A stretch of 64,000 bases of DNA. Origin: Geothrix paludis. Lineage in GTDB: Bacteria; Acidobacteriota; Holophagae; Holophagales; Holophagaceae. The position numbers and the translations under genes were made by a program. The DNA lies in contig NZ_JAKZLC010000006.1 of NCBI RefSeq assembly GCF_022808815.1, positions 62,001-126,000 of the forward strand, in the 5' to 3' direction. Shown in pieces: positions 1-6,720 of the stretch (position 1 is the first letter of the stretch; every line of letters begins with the position of its first letter). The notes beneath the pieces were generated by a model that saw only the letters and a list, made by a program, of their open reading frames with translations, ran no database searches and was not told the origin of the DNA.

Positions 1-243
1 CACGGGAAACACCCAGCCGCCTTCGTCGCGGCCGTCGATGGCCGCGGGCAAATGGATCCACCGGGCCTTGGCCGCGCCGTCGGTCCACAGCGGGTACTGG
101 GGGGCGTAGGCCAGGTTCCGGGCTGCCACCACGCCCGGAGCGGCGTAGAGGCCGGTCTGGGAGAGCAGGCGGGGCGGGGCTGGGGCCTTCGCGGCCCCCG
201 ACAGGGCGCCGAGGGCCAGGAGGGCCGGAAGGAGGGGGCGCAC
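1..243 (-). CDS. Secreted protein, N-terminal part (runs off the window)
   Basis: Only the first 81 codons are present; the gene continues beyond base 1. From a GTG at 243 it reads a hydrophobic signal-like stretch rich in Leu and Ala, then a segment containing LLSQTGLY and PQYPLWTDGAAKARWIHLP, and ends at WVFPV. This Trp/Pro-rich pattern resembles extracellular proteins that accompany cytochromes c, but I cannot name the family. It lies 14 bases behind the stop of the cytochrome c gene and is probably its operon partner. The start is uncertain: no strong ribosome site precedes the GTG and CTG codons upstream are in frame. Confidence 0.6.
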   Translation of the reverse strand, partial: MRPLLPALLALGALSGAAKAPAPPRLLSQTGLYAAPGVVAARNLAYAPQYPLWTDGAAKARWIHLPAAIDGRDEGGWVFPV

Positions 244-257
244 GGCAGGGCTCAGGT

Positions 258-815
258 TCAGTGCATGGGGATGGGCGTGGGCGCGGGCGCCTCGGGGGCG
301 GGCACCTTGTTCTTCACGGCCGGGATGGACTGCAGGTAGGCGAAGATGGCCTTCAGGTCGGCCTCGTTGACTTTCTGGAGGTTCTGGATGGGCATGGGCG
401 GCAGGATGGCGCGGCCCTGGCCCAGGTGGCGGGCGGAGCGGACCATCCGGAGGAACTGGGCCTCGGTCCAGCTGCCCAGGCCCGTCTCCTTGTCCGGCGT
501 CAGGTTGGCGGCATAGCTCACGCCCCAGGGACCGCTGAAGGCCGTCATGGTCAGGGAGCCTGCCCAGCCCCAGGGGGCCTCGGTCAGCTTCGGGGCCGGG
601 GGCATCTTCAGGCCTTCGGGGTGGCCGGAGAGCATGCGCGTCATGTCCGGCTCGGGGCCCTTGGGGCCCATCTTCAGGGGCGTGTGGCAGTCGTGGCAAC
701 CCGCGATGGTGACCAGGTAGCCCCCATGCTGGATCTGCTTGGTCTGGGCGGGAGTGGCAGCCTGGGCCAAGGTAAGGCCCAGGAGGGCGTAGGGGAGGGC
801 GCGAAGCAGGGTCAT
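258..815 (-). CDS. Secreted mono-heme c-type cytochrome
   Basis: A 185-residue protein that should carry electrons in the periplasm. Residues 1-20 form a signal peptide (MTLLRALPYALLGLTLAQAA). One heme-binding motif, CHDCH, is at about residues 40-44 (GCHDCHTP), and several methionines downstream (for example in PPMPIQN) could supply the axial ligand. The C-terminal tail is Pro/Ala-rich. The start is well supported: AGGTGATCC lies directly before the ATG, and this ribosome site falls inside a leader hairpin (820-861). A downstream secreted protein gene follows after 14 bases. The electron partner is unknown. Confidence 0.85.
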   Translation of the reverse strand: MTLLRALPYALLGLTLAQAATPAQTKQIQHGGYLVTIAGCHDCHTPLKMGPKGPEPDMTRMLSGHPEGLKMPPAPKLTEAPWGWAGSLTMTAFSGPWGVSYAANLTPDKETGLGSWTEAQFLRMVRSARHLGQGRAILPPMPIQNLQKVNEADLKAIFAYLQSIPAVKNKVPAPEAPAPTPIPMH

Positions 816-819
816 GGAT

Positions 820-861
820 CACCTCATCAGGGAAGGGGTCGGGTCGAATCCCGATGAGGTG
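820..861 (-). promoter_or_regulatory. Leader-RNA hairpin that sequesters the cytochrome c ribosome-binding site
   Basis: On the minus strand CACCTCATC (861-853) plus GGGA (852-849) can pair with TCCC (833-830) plus GATGAGGTG (828-820), leaving one bulged T and a 15-base loop. That is 13 base pairs. The 3' arm contains the GAGGTGA ribosome site of the cytochrome gene, whose ATG starts at 815. The pairing is seen directly; a regulatory role (thermosensor, protein- or ligand-responsive leader) is inference. Confidence 0.6.
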
Positions 862-884
862 TTTATCGCACTCTCGAGCGATTG

Positions 885-948
885 TTTATAGGTTTTTTCC
901 ACCCTTAAGAAAGAATTAGCAAGGCTTTAAGAAGGTTTTAAGAAAAGC
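885..948 (-). promoter_or_regulatory. Promoter with four 11-bp direct repeats (OmpR/PhoB-type operator)
   Basis: Read on the plus strand, TTAAGAA occurs at 905, 927 and 938, and a degenerate copy TTAGCAA at 916, so four copies repeat with an exact 11-bp period (905, 916, 927, 938). On the minus strand, the direction of the cytochrome gene, a TATAAA -10 box lies at 890-885 and the nearest repeat covers the -35 position. Direct repeats one helical turn apart that replace the -35 box are the classic site of OmpR/PhoB/PhoP-family response regulators. The regulator is not encoded nearby. Confidence 0.65.
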
Positions 949-957
949 AGGTCCGGG

Positions 958-2304
958 TCAGGCGCCGGCGTCCATGTCCTCCAGCTCCAGGGGCCGGTCC
1001 ACCCGCAGCCGGAAGCGGCCGCGGCCCGTCTTCTCCATCTGGACGCAGGCCCCGCGCTCCGCCAGACGGCGGTGCAGGAGAACCAGGCGGGCCTCCAGGT
1101 TGTCGCTCTGGTCCGGCAGGCGCACCCGCGGGTCCGCCCGCAGCTCGCGGTTGCTGAACTGGGTGCGGCCCAGGGCCAGGTGGTCCTGGAGGAGCGTCCA
1201 CAGGATGTTCCCCGCCACGCCCTTGATGAGGTAGTCATCCCCCATGAAGACGCTGTCGTTGGCGGCGTAGTGGCGCACCCGCAGGGGAGGCCCCTCGGGC
1301 CGGGTTTCCCGGGCGGCGCCGGGCTGGGCCTCGTCGCCCAGTTCGAGCTCGGCCAGGAAGAGACGGAAGAGGCCGCCCACCTGGGTGGCCAGGGCCACCA
1401 GGGCATCCTCATCCGCGTGGGTGAAGCGCATCTCCGTGGGGCTCTCCACAAAGAGCACGCCCAGAGGCTCGTGGGCTCCGGGGATGGGCACGGCCAGCTG
1501 GCTGCCAGGGGCCGCCAGGCCGGGGAAGGGGATCTCGGTCTCCAGCCGGTCGCCCATGCCCTGCCGCTCGGCCCCCTCCCGCATGGCGAGGCCGTAGGCG
1601 TACTCGGAGGTGACGTGGGAGATGCGGATGGGCGTCCGCTCCCGGGCGGCCACGCCGATGACGCCGTCGCCCACCGGGATCTCCGAGCCCACGCCCGAGG
1701 TCGCGTACCCCCGGCTGGCCACGGTGTAGAGCCGGTCGCGCCGGGGATCCAGCATCATCACCAGGGCCTGCTCGATGGCGAAGTGGGCCTGGAGGCCGTC
1801 CAGCAGCGCATCCAGGAGGGACTCGGCATCGGGGCTGGTGGGCAGCCGCTCCATGCAGGTGCGCAGGGCCAGGAGGGGATCCACGGCGGGGGACGGGGCG
1901 GGCAGCGTGCTCCCCGGCACCACCTCCGCCCCTTCGATGCGGTAGATGTCGGAGCCCAGCAGGCGGAATACGCCGCTCATGCCGGTGTGGGACGCGATGC
2001 CCGCCAGCTTGGCCTTCATGGACTCGAAGACGGGGCCCCGGGTCTCCGTGCGTTCATAGACGAGGTGGAGCCGGTACTGCTGGGCGGTCTGCGGGTGGAT
2101 GAGGCCCAGGGTGACCCGAGGGTTCGCGAGGAGGTTCTGATGGGTGCGGTTGAAGAACTGGTAGGAGAGGGCCACGTGTCCCTCGTCGAGGTACTGGCCC
2201 TGGGACATGTAGGCCACATTGGGGGTGCCGTCCGCGGCGCAGGTGGAGACCACGCCGGGGATGACCCCATCCAGACAGTCGCGGAGGGCACGGACGGGGA
2301 TCAT
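958..2304 (-). CDS. Pyridoxamine-oxidase-fold (FMN) plus GAF domain sensory protein
   Basis: 448 residues in three parts. Residues 1-130 look like a pyridoxamine 5'-phosphate oxidase-like split-barrel, as in general-stress FMN-binding proteins (VSTCAADGTPNVAYMSQ, RVTLGLIHP). Residues about 150-320 form a GAF domain (VASRGYATSGVGSEIPVGDGVIG, LAVPIPG). The last 90 residues look like a winged-helix or effector-type tail rich in Arg. Such proteins are thought to sense redox or small ligands; the ligand here is unknown. The start ATG overlaps the stop of the preceding gene by four bases, so the two are translationally coupled and probably act together. Confidence 0.75.
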   Translation of the reverse strand: MIPVRALRDCLDGVIPGVVSTCAADGTPNVAYMSQGQYLDEGHVALSYQFFNRTHQNLLANPRVTLGLIHPQTAQQYRLHLVYERTETRGPVFESMKAKLAGIASHTGMSGVFRLLGSDIYRIEGAEVVPGSTLPAPSPAVDPLLALRTCMERLPTSPDAESLLDALLDGLQAHFAIEQALVMMLDPRRDRLYTVASRGYATSGVGSEIPVGDGVIGVAARERTPIRISHVTSEYAYGLAMREGAERQGMGDRLETEIPFPGLAAPGSQLAVPIPGAHEPLGVLFVESPTEMRFTHADEDALVALATQVGGLFRLFLAELELGDEAQPGAARETRPEGPPLRVRHYAANDSVFMGDDYLIKGVAGNILWTLLQDHLALGRTQFSNRELRADPRVRLPDQSDNLEARLVLLHRRLAERGACVQMEKTGRGRFRLRVDRPLELEDMDAGA

Positions 2305-2843
2305 ACGGCCCCCGGCGTCAGGGGTGGGGTCGGGATCAAGGACGGGATCAGGGCCGGGGCCAGCGGTGTGCCGGCCTGGGCCCCCGGCGTCGCGTTGAAG
2401 AGGACCGAGGGCGTGAAGGCCACGGCCACCAGGGCCTCGTCAGGACAATCGAGCAGGGTCCGGACCATGGCTTCCGTGAAGCCCAGGAAGACCAGCGACT
2501 GGGCGAAGGCCGCGCGGTAGGCCGTGACGCAGGCGAGATCGCCGTCGGCCAGGGGCTCGATTCGCGCGTCCTGCCCCTTGACCTGGATGGTGCGGTGCGT
2601 GGAGGGTTCGCTGAAAACCACGGCCAGGGCCCCGCTCCGCCCGGCGTCCCGGACGAGATCCACGGCCTGGGGCCCGGCGAAGAACAGCCGGAGGCGGCCC
2701 GCGGCCGAATCCACGCGGCAGCCGAAGGCGCGGCAGAGGCTGGGGACGCCCGCCGCGCTCGCCGAACCCGCGTTGATGGAGACGCCCCCCGTGACGAAGC
2801 GGGTCAGTTCGGGACCGAGGATGAGGGAGGGATGGGTCGGCAT
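2301..2843 (-). CDS. Pyridoxamine 5'-phosphate oxidase-like protein
   Basis: A 180-residue protein with no signal peptide. The middle (LRLFFAGPQAVDLVRDAG, ALAVVFSEPSTHRTIQVKG) matches the strand-helix pattern of the FMN-binding split barrel of pyridoxamine-oxidase-like proteins. The C-terminal 30 residues are Pro/Thr-rich and low in complexity. It is the first gene of a two-gene unit, with its stop inside the ATGA start of the GAF protein. The resemblance is to the fold; I see no residue pattern that would prove true PNPOx activity, so a heme- or flavin-binding stress role is more likely than vitamin B6 synthesis. Confidence 0.6.
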   Translation of the reverse strand: MPTHPSLILGPELTRFVTGGVSINAGSASAAGVPSLCRAFGCRVDSAAGRLRLFFAGPQAVDLVRDAGRSGALAVVFSEPSTHRTIQVKGQDARIEPLADGDLACVTAYRAAFAQSLVFLGFTEAMVRTLLDCPDEALVAVAFTPSVLFNATPGAQAGTPLAPALIPSLIPTPPLTPGAV

Positions 2844-2948
2844 GGGTGGATGATTTTATCCAATCTCCATCGGGCGGTGGTGGGGATGAACAGGATCCTG
2901 GTCTCCGCTCTGGCCTGGGGCTTCCCGATGCTCTGGTATTCTTTGCGC

Positions 2949-3383
2949 GTGAACCCCGCCCCTGCCCCACGAAGCGCGAAATCCCCTGCGTGCTGGCGCC
3001 CCCAGCTCGAAACCGGGCTGGGAACCATCGACCAGCAGCACCGGGAGCTCTTCGAGGCGCTGGCCCGGCTGGCCGGCGACCTCGAGGCCGGAGCGTCGGG
3101 AGCCCTCCTGGACGAGCCGCTGGCCGCCCTGGCTCGGCACCTCATCAAGCACTGCCAGACCGAAGAGAGCCTCATGAAGGAGGCGGGATTCCCCGGCCGC
3201 GTCGCCCACGCGAACCAGCACCAGGAGGTGGTCCTCCAGGTGCGCGACCTCCAGTACCGGCGGATGAAGGGCCAGGCCGTCGGCCGGGAGGCCTTGGCGG
3301 ACCTGGGGGCCTGGCTCGAGCAGCACATCGGTGAGGCGGACCAGGCCATGGCGGGGTACCTGAAGGCGCTACATCCGGTCTAA
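2949..3383 (+). CDS. Bacteriohemerythrin
   Basis: A 144-residue four-helix O2-binding protein. The di-iron ligand pattern is complete: TIDQQHRELFEAL, HLIKHCQTEESLM, HANQHQEVV and WLEQHIGEADQAM give the His/Glu/Asp set. Cytosolic bacteriohemerythrins bind O2 for storage, sensing or delivery. I chose the GTG at 2949 because it places the first ligand at the usual distance from the N terminus and because a -10-like TATTCT (2937-2942) ends six bases before it, suggesting a leaderless message. The ATG at 2886 is in frame and would add 21 mostly hydrophobic residues. Confidence 0.85.
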   Translation: MNPAPAPRSAKSPACWRPQLETGLGTIDQQHRELFEALARLAGDLEAGASGALLDEPLAALARHLIKHCQTEESLMKEAGFPGRVAHANQHQEVVLQVRDLQYRRMKGQAVGREALADLGAWLEQHIGEADQAMAGYLKALHPV

Positions 3384-3392
3384 GCCGTTGTA

Positions 3393-3622
3393 GGCTACCG
3401 GGCCGCCGATGTTTTCCGCTGGCCCGAGTCCAGCTAGGCGCACTTGGTGGGCGCCGACCCACTTCTCGCCGGCCTCGAACCGCCATCGGCTGGCCCCGGC
3501 CATGACGGCGCCGGGCCGACATCAAGTCGGCCCTTCGCCGATGGCCTACCGGGCCGCCGATGTTTCTCGCTGGTCCAAGTCCAGCTGGGCGCACTTGGTG
3601 CGCCTAGCTGGACTCGAACCAG
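3393..3622. repeat. Two direct repeats carrying inverted copies of the tRNA-Arg 3' end
   Basis: A 57-58 bp unit occurs at 3393-3449 and 3543-3600 on the plus strand (both run GGC, TACCGGGCCGCCGATG and end in GGCGCACTTGGTG). Each ends in an inverted copy of the last 25 bases of the tRNA-Arg body: 3419-3443 matches it at 23 of 25 positions and 3570-3594 at 22 of 25. The second copy faces the tRNA's own sequence (3598-3622) across a three-base loop, making a 25-bp imperfect hairpin. A T-arm-like GGTTCGAGGCC also lies on the minus strand near 3470-3480. This explains most of the gene-free stretch 3384-3595. Confidence 0.75.
3513..3533. terminator. Hairpin between hemerythrin and tRNA-Arg
   Basis: GGGCCGAC (3513-3520), loop ATCAA, GTCGGCCC (3526-3533): eight perfect base pairs followed by TTCG on the plus strand. 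There is no long T-run, so it is at best a weak intrinsic terminator. It lies between the two direct repeats. Confidence 0.4.
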
Positions 3623-3672
3623 CGACCTGCGGCTTAGAAGGCCGCTGCTCTATCCACCTGAGCTATAGGCGC
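3596..3672 (-). tRNA. tRNA-Arg (anticodon TCT)
   Basis: On the minus strand the 7-bp acceptor stem GCGCCTA/TAGGCGC, the D arm TAGCTCAGGTGGATAGAGCA, anticodon stem GCGGC/GCCGC with loop CTTCTAA, and T arm CTGGTTCGAGTCCAG are all present, with discriminator A and an encoded CCA (3598-3596). The anticodon TCT reads AGA/AGG arginine codons, which are rare in such GC-rich DNA. The tRNA stands alone and its 3' end is part of a long hairpin with downstream DNA. Confidence 0.95.
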
Positions 3673-3760
3673 GCGAGGGATAGTCTAGCGGGACTCTGAC
3701 GGGGATCCGCGGCTGTGCCATGGGGCGGATCCCGCGCGGTGGGCTCAAGCGGCCGACGGG

Positions 3761-5908
3761 CTAGTGCGCTTGGCGGATCGTCGGTGCGCCACTGGGGGCC
3801 AGGAGGGCCAGCTGTTGGGAGAACTGGGGACCTTTGTAGCCGAGGGCCTGGGCTTTCAGGAAACAATCCCGCCCCTTGGCCTGGTTTCTGGGGACACCCG
3901 GGAAGTCCCCGTTGAGGTAGCGATCGCCCATCATGGCCCAGGCTTCGGGGATCTCGTATTTCAAGCAGAGATCCAGGAAGGCCTGTTCCTTTGGATCGGG
4001 AACCTTGCCGGGTTGGAGGCGCTGGAGGCTCTGCATGCCTACAGCGCTCCCCCGGCCCTGCCAGCTCGAGATCAGCAGGGCGGCAAGGTAGTACTTCGTC
4101 GCCTCGTGAGGGTCCGGAGCCTTTGTGGACCCTTCTGGATCGAAGCTCCCCGCGAGCTTCAGGTAGTAGGGCACATTGGCGGAGCGATGGTCGCTGTTCA
4201 GCACGCGGGTGGCTGAAAGCCAGAGCTGGCGGGCCTTGGCAAGGTCACCGCGGCTCGCGCACCGGTCCGCGGCGATGTCCATGGCCACGGGATCCTCTTC
4301 CAGGATTTTCTGATCGAGCTCTGCCTGCCCGTAGACGGAGGAGGCTTCGCCATAGACTGCGGAGCCTGCGGGGGTGCTGCTGGAGTACTCGGAGACTAGG
4401 GCCCGGTAGAACCAGAGGGTCTGGTCATGCTCATTCACATAGAGACGCTTCAGCAGGTCCTCCTGCTTGGTCTGGGTCTCGTATCCATAGCGGGAGAAGC
4501 TGGAATTGGAGTTGTAGACGGCCACCTGGGTCGTGGTGTTCCCGAACTGGTACAGGCTCAAGACCTCGGTGTTGAGCGCGGAATCGACACTGCCCAGCCC
4601 CTCTTTCTGGATGAAGGCGGTCACCTTGCCGAGGGTGGTGATCTGCCGCTTGGCGATTCCCACGAGGTAGCGCTTCCCCTCCAGCTGGCGGTTGTTGCTG
4701 AGAAGCAAACGAGCGCGATCCAGACCGCCTTCCAGATGGTCTGGACGGGCATCCGTGAACCGCTGGATCCAGTCCAGGGCGGCCGAGGGATCGGCCTGGA
4801 TCCCCTGGCCCGTCGCGTAGTACCTGGACAGGAACAGAAAGGCGTCGACCTGCCCGCATTCGGCCAGGCGGCTTGCCAGGCGGAACCGGAAGGAGGGAGT
4901 GTCACCGCCGGCTTTCAGCATGGCCAGGGCCTTCTGGGTGGCCGGTTCCCGGACCTGCGGGCTGAAATCCGACAGATCGGCGTAGAGCCGCTCGTTGGGG
5001 TTGATGTAGACCTTGGCCTGGAAGGAGGGCCACTCGAGCATCTTCTTCTGCTTGATGAAGGCTTGCAGGTTGGTCCTCAGCTCCTCTCCCGCGGGGAAGT
5101 AGGATTCGACCTTCCGTTCGAAGGCGCCATAGAGGAAGACCGAGGCCAGGAGGATCAACCCTCCCCGGCCCACCATCGGCCAGAAGCCGATGTCGAAGGT
5201 GTCCTCCAGGCGCCGGACGATGAACCAGAGGATCACAGCCAGGGCGAGCAGGCGCAGGAAGGGGAAGAGCGTGAAGGGGGCCAGCATGGCGCCGAGCATG
5301 GCGAGGATGCTCAGGGCCTTCTTGAAGTCGATGAGGGTCCCCTCCTCGAGGCGGGAGATGGACCAGGCCGTGGCGGCGGCCCAGAGCCATCCGATCGCGA
5401 AGAGGCCGAAAGGCAGGGCCAGGTAGGCGAGCCAGTACCCGCGAGCCACCACGAAGACGAGGGGGTAGAGCATGAGCTGGTAGATAGGATTCGGGCTGGT
5501 GGCGGAGTACAGCGAAGCCCCGGTGAGGTAGACCACGCCCAGGAGGAAGCCGAGCAGCAGCAGAGTGAGGAAAGGCGCCAGCAGTGAAAGCAGGAAGAGG
5601 GAGATCTGCGCCTTGCGGAACCGTTTCCAATCGACCGTGGATTCAAAGGCCCTGGTGGGATCGAAGTAGCCCTGCTTCACCAGGTTCTTGACGGGTTCGA
5701 GGCGGGCGGGCCGCCGAGGAGGCGCGTTCGGCTCCGGGTGGGGTAGCTCCGACACCTCCTCTGCCGGGGGAATCTCCGCGACCGCGGAACCGGGTTTGGG
5801 AGGGGCGGTGTCCTCCGCGAGCAGGATCTTCACCGATGCTTCAAGGGGCGGATGGCCACTGCCTGGACCTTCAGGTGGGCCGGGCGGATCAAGCTTCAGA
5901 GGATTCAA
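3761..5908 (-). CDS. Polytopic membrane protein with C-terminal Sel1-like repeats
   Basis: 715 residues. Residues 1-95 are a Pro/Glu-rich cytoplasmic head. About 100-270 carry five or six membrane segments (LLSLLAPFLTLLLLGFLLG, LALPFGLFAIGWLWAA, LSILAMLGAMLAPFTL and others). The remainder is soluble and helical, with Sel1/TPR-type units such as FLFLSRYYATGQGIQADPSA near 355 and MMGDRYLNGDFPGVPRNQAK near 665. Sel1 repeats usually mediate protein contacts at the envelope. No catalytic motif is seen. The start is a TTG with a poor ribosome site, so the N terminus is uncertain. It is transcribed divergently from the J-domain operon. Confidence 0.65.
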   Translation of the reverse strand: MNPLKLDPPGPPEGPGSGHPPLEASVKILLAEDTAPPKPGSAVAEIPPAEEVSELPHPEPNAPPRRPARLEPVKNLVKQGYFDPTRAFESTVDWKRFRKAQISLFLLSLLAPFLTLLLLGFLLGVVYLTGASLYSATSPNPIYQLMLYPLVFVVARGYWLAYLALPFGLFAIGWLWAAATAWSISRLEEGTLIDFKKALSILAMLGAMLAPFTLFPFLRLLALAVILWFIVRRLEDTFDIGFWPMVGRGGLILLASVFLYGAFERKVESYFPAGEELRTNLQAFIKQKKMLEWPSFQAKVYINPNERLYADLSDFSPQVREPATQKALAMLKAGGDTPSFRFRLASRLAECGQVDAFLFLSRYYATGQGIQADPSAALDWIQRFTDARPDHLEGGLDRARLLLSNNRQLEGKRYLVGIAKRQITTLGKVTAFIQKEGLGSVDSALNTEVLSLYQFGNTTTQVAVYNSNSSFSRYGYETQTKQEDLLKRLYVNEHDQTLWFYRALVSEYSSSTPAGSAVYGEASSVYGQAELDQKILEEDPVAMDIAADRCASRGDLAKARQLWLSATRVLNSDHRSANVPYYLKLAGSFDPEGSTKAPDPHEATKYYLAALLISSWQGRGSAVGMQSLQRLQPGKVPDPKEQAFLDLCLKYEIPEAWAMMGDRYLNGDFPGVPRNQAKGRDCFLKAQALGYKGPQFSQQLALLAPSGAPTIRQAH

Positions 5909-5959
5909 GGTCCACGTCCGTAAGGGGAATAAATAGGGATTTGGGATGAGGAGATGATC

Positions 5960-5969
5960 ATTATATAAG
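5960..5969. promoter_or_regulatory. Overlapping divergent -10 boxes
   Basis: The gap between the Sel1 protein and the J-domain operon is AT-rich in an otherwise GC-rich region. On the minus strand TATAAT lies at 5965-5960, with a weak GGTGAC 17 bases upstream. On the plus strand TATAAG lies at 5964-5969 with TTTGGG 18 bases upstream. The two -10 boxes overlap, so the promoters should exclude each other. Confidence 0.45.
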
Positions 5970-5994
5970 ACAACTCGATCGGGTCACCACCTGC

Positions 5995-6720
5995 ATGGAA
6001 TCAGAAACCTCTCCATCCACCTCTCCTCCGGGGGATGTTCCGCAGCCCTTTGCCGGGGCGATCTGGACGCTGATGGCGGCCATGACCAAGTGGGAAGCCC
6101 TCGACACCGCGGCGGCCGACAAGCGGGTGCGTGACTCGGCGCGGGCGCTGAACCTGGCCGTCCGGATGGGGGATCCGCCCGCATTCCAGGCGATGTACCC
6201 GGGGACCGGGGCCTTCGTGCAGGCCCTGGCGACCCTTCGTTCCGGCCCCCGGCCGATCAGGATGCTGGCCTTGAGGTGCGCCCTGGAGCTGGCGCTCGGC
6301 AGCTGCAGCCTCCCGTTGTCGCAGAACCTGGTACTCCGGACGGTGGCGGAGGCCCTGGGCCTGGAGATCACCGAGCTCGAAGCGGCATGCCGGGAGCGGA
6401 CGGGCGCCGGGCTCCCCCCGCTCTGGGATCCCAGCCGCCCGGAGGCGTGGCCGGCAGCGGGCGCGGGCAGGCCCGGACCCAAGGCGGGGACCGGTGCGCC
6501 CGGAGAGGGGGGACGCATCGCTTGGATCAAGGCCCTGGCCCTCCTCGGCCTGGAGGAAGGCGCGACGAAGGAGGAGATCCGGCGCGCCTTCCACCGCATC
6601 AGCAAGGTCCACCATCCCGACCACTACGCAGCCCATGGCATCGAGGCGACCCACGAGGCGGAGTTGGCCTTCCGGCGGATCAGGGAAGCCTATGACTTCC
6701 TGATGCAGGCGAAGCCATGA
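5995..6720 (+). CDS. DjlA-like co-chaperone: TerB-like domain plus C-terminal J domain
   Basis: 241 residues. The C-terminal 65 residues are a J domain: ALALLGLEEGATKEEIRRAF, then the HPD motif in VHHPDHYAA, then AFRRIREAYDFL; this should stimulate DnaK ATPase. The N-terminal 140 residues are helical and resemble a TerB/DjlA module (ALELALGSCSLPLSQ, VAEALGLEITELEAACRER). The linker is Gly/Pro-rich. There is no membrane segment, unlike classical DjlA. The stop overlaps the ATG of the next gene (ATGA), and three genes run together here. The start is near a probable transcription start, with little leader. Confidence 0.75.
   Translation: MESETSPSTSPPGDVPQPFAGAIWTLMAAMTKWEALDTAAADKRVRDSARALNLAVRMGDPPAFQAMYPGTGAFVQALATLRSGPRPIRMLALRCALELALGSCSLPLSQNLVLRTVAEALGLEITELEAACRERTGAGLPPLWDPSRPEAWPAAGAGRPGPKAGTGAPGEGGRIAWIKALALLGLEEGATKEEIRRAFHRISKVHHPDHYAAHGIEATHEAELAFRRIREAYDFLMQAKP

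Noticed and set aside
1072-2520. 482-codon plus-strand frame
   Set aside because: Antisense of the PNPOx-like/GAF gene, low-complexity translation.
3409-3699. Short frames across tRNA-Arg (ArgLeuAlaGlyLeuGluPro-type peptides)
   Set aside because: Translation of the tRNA gene and its repeated 3' end.
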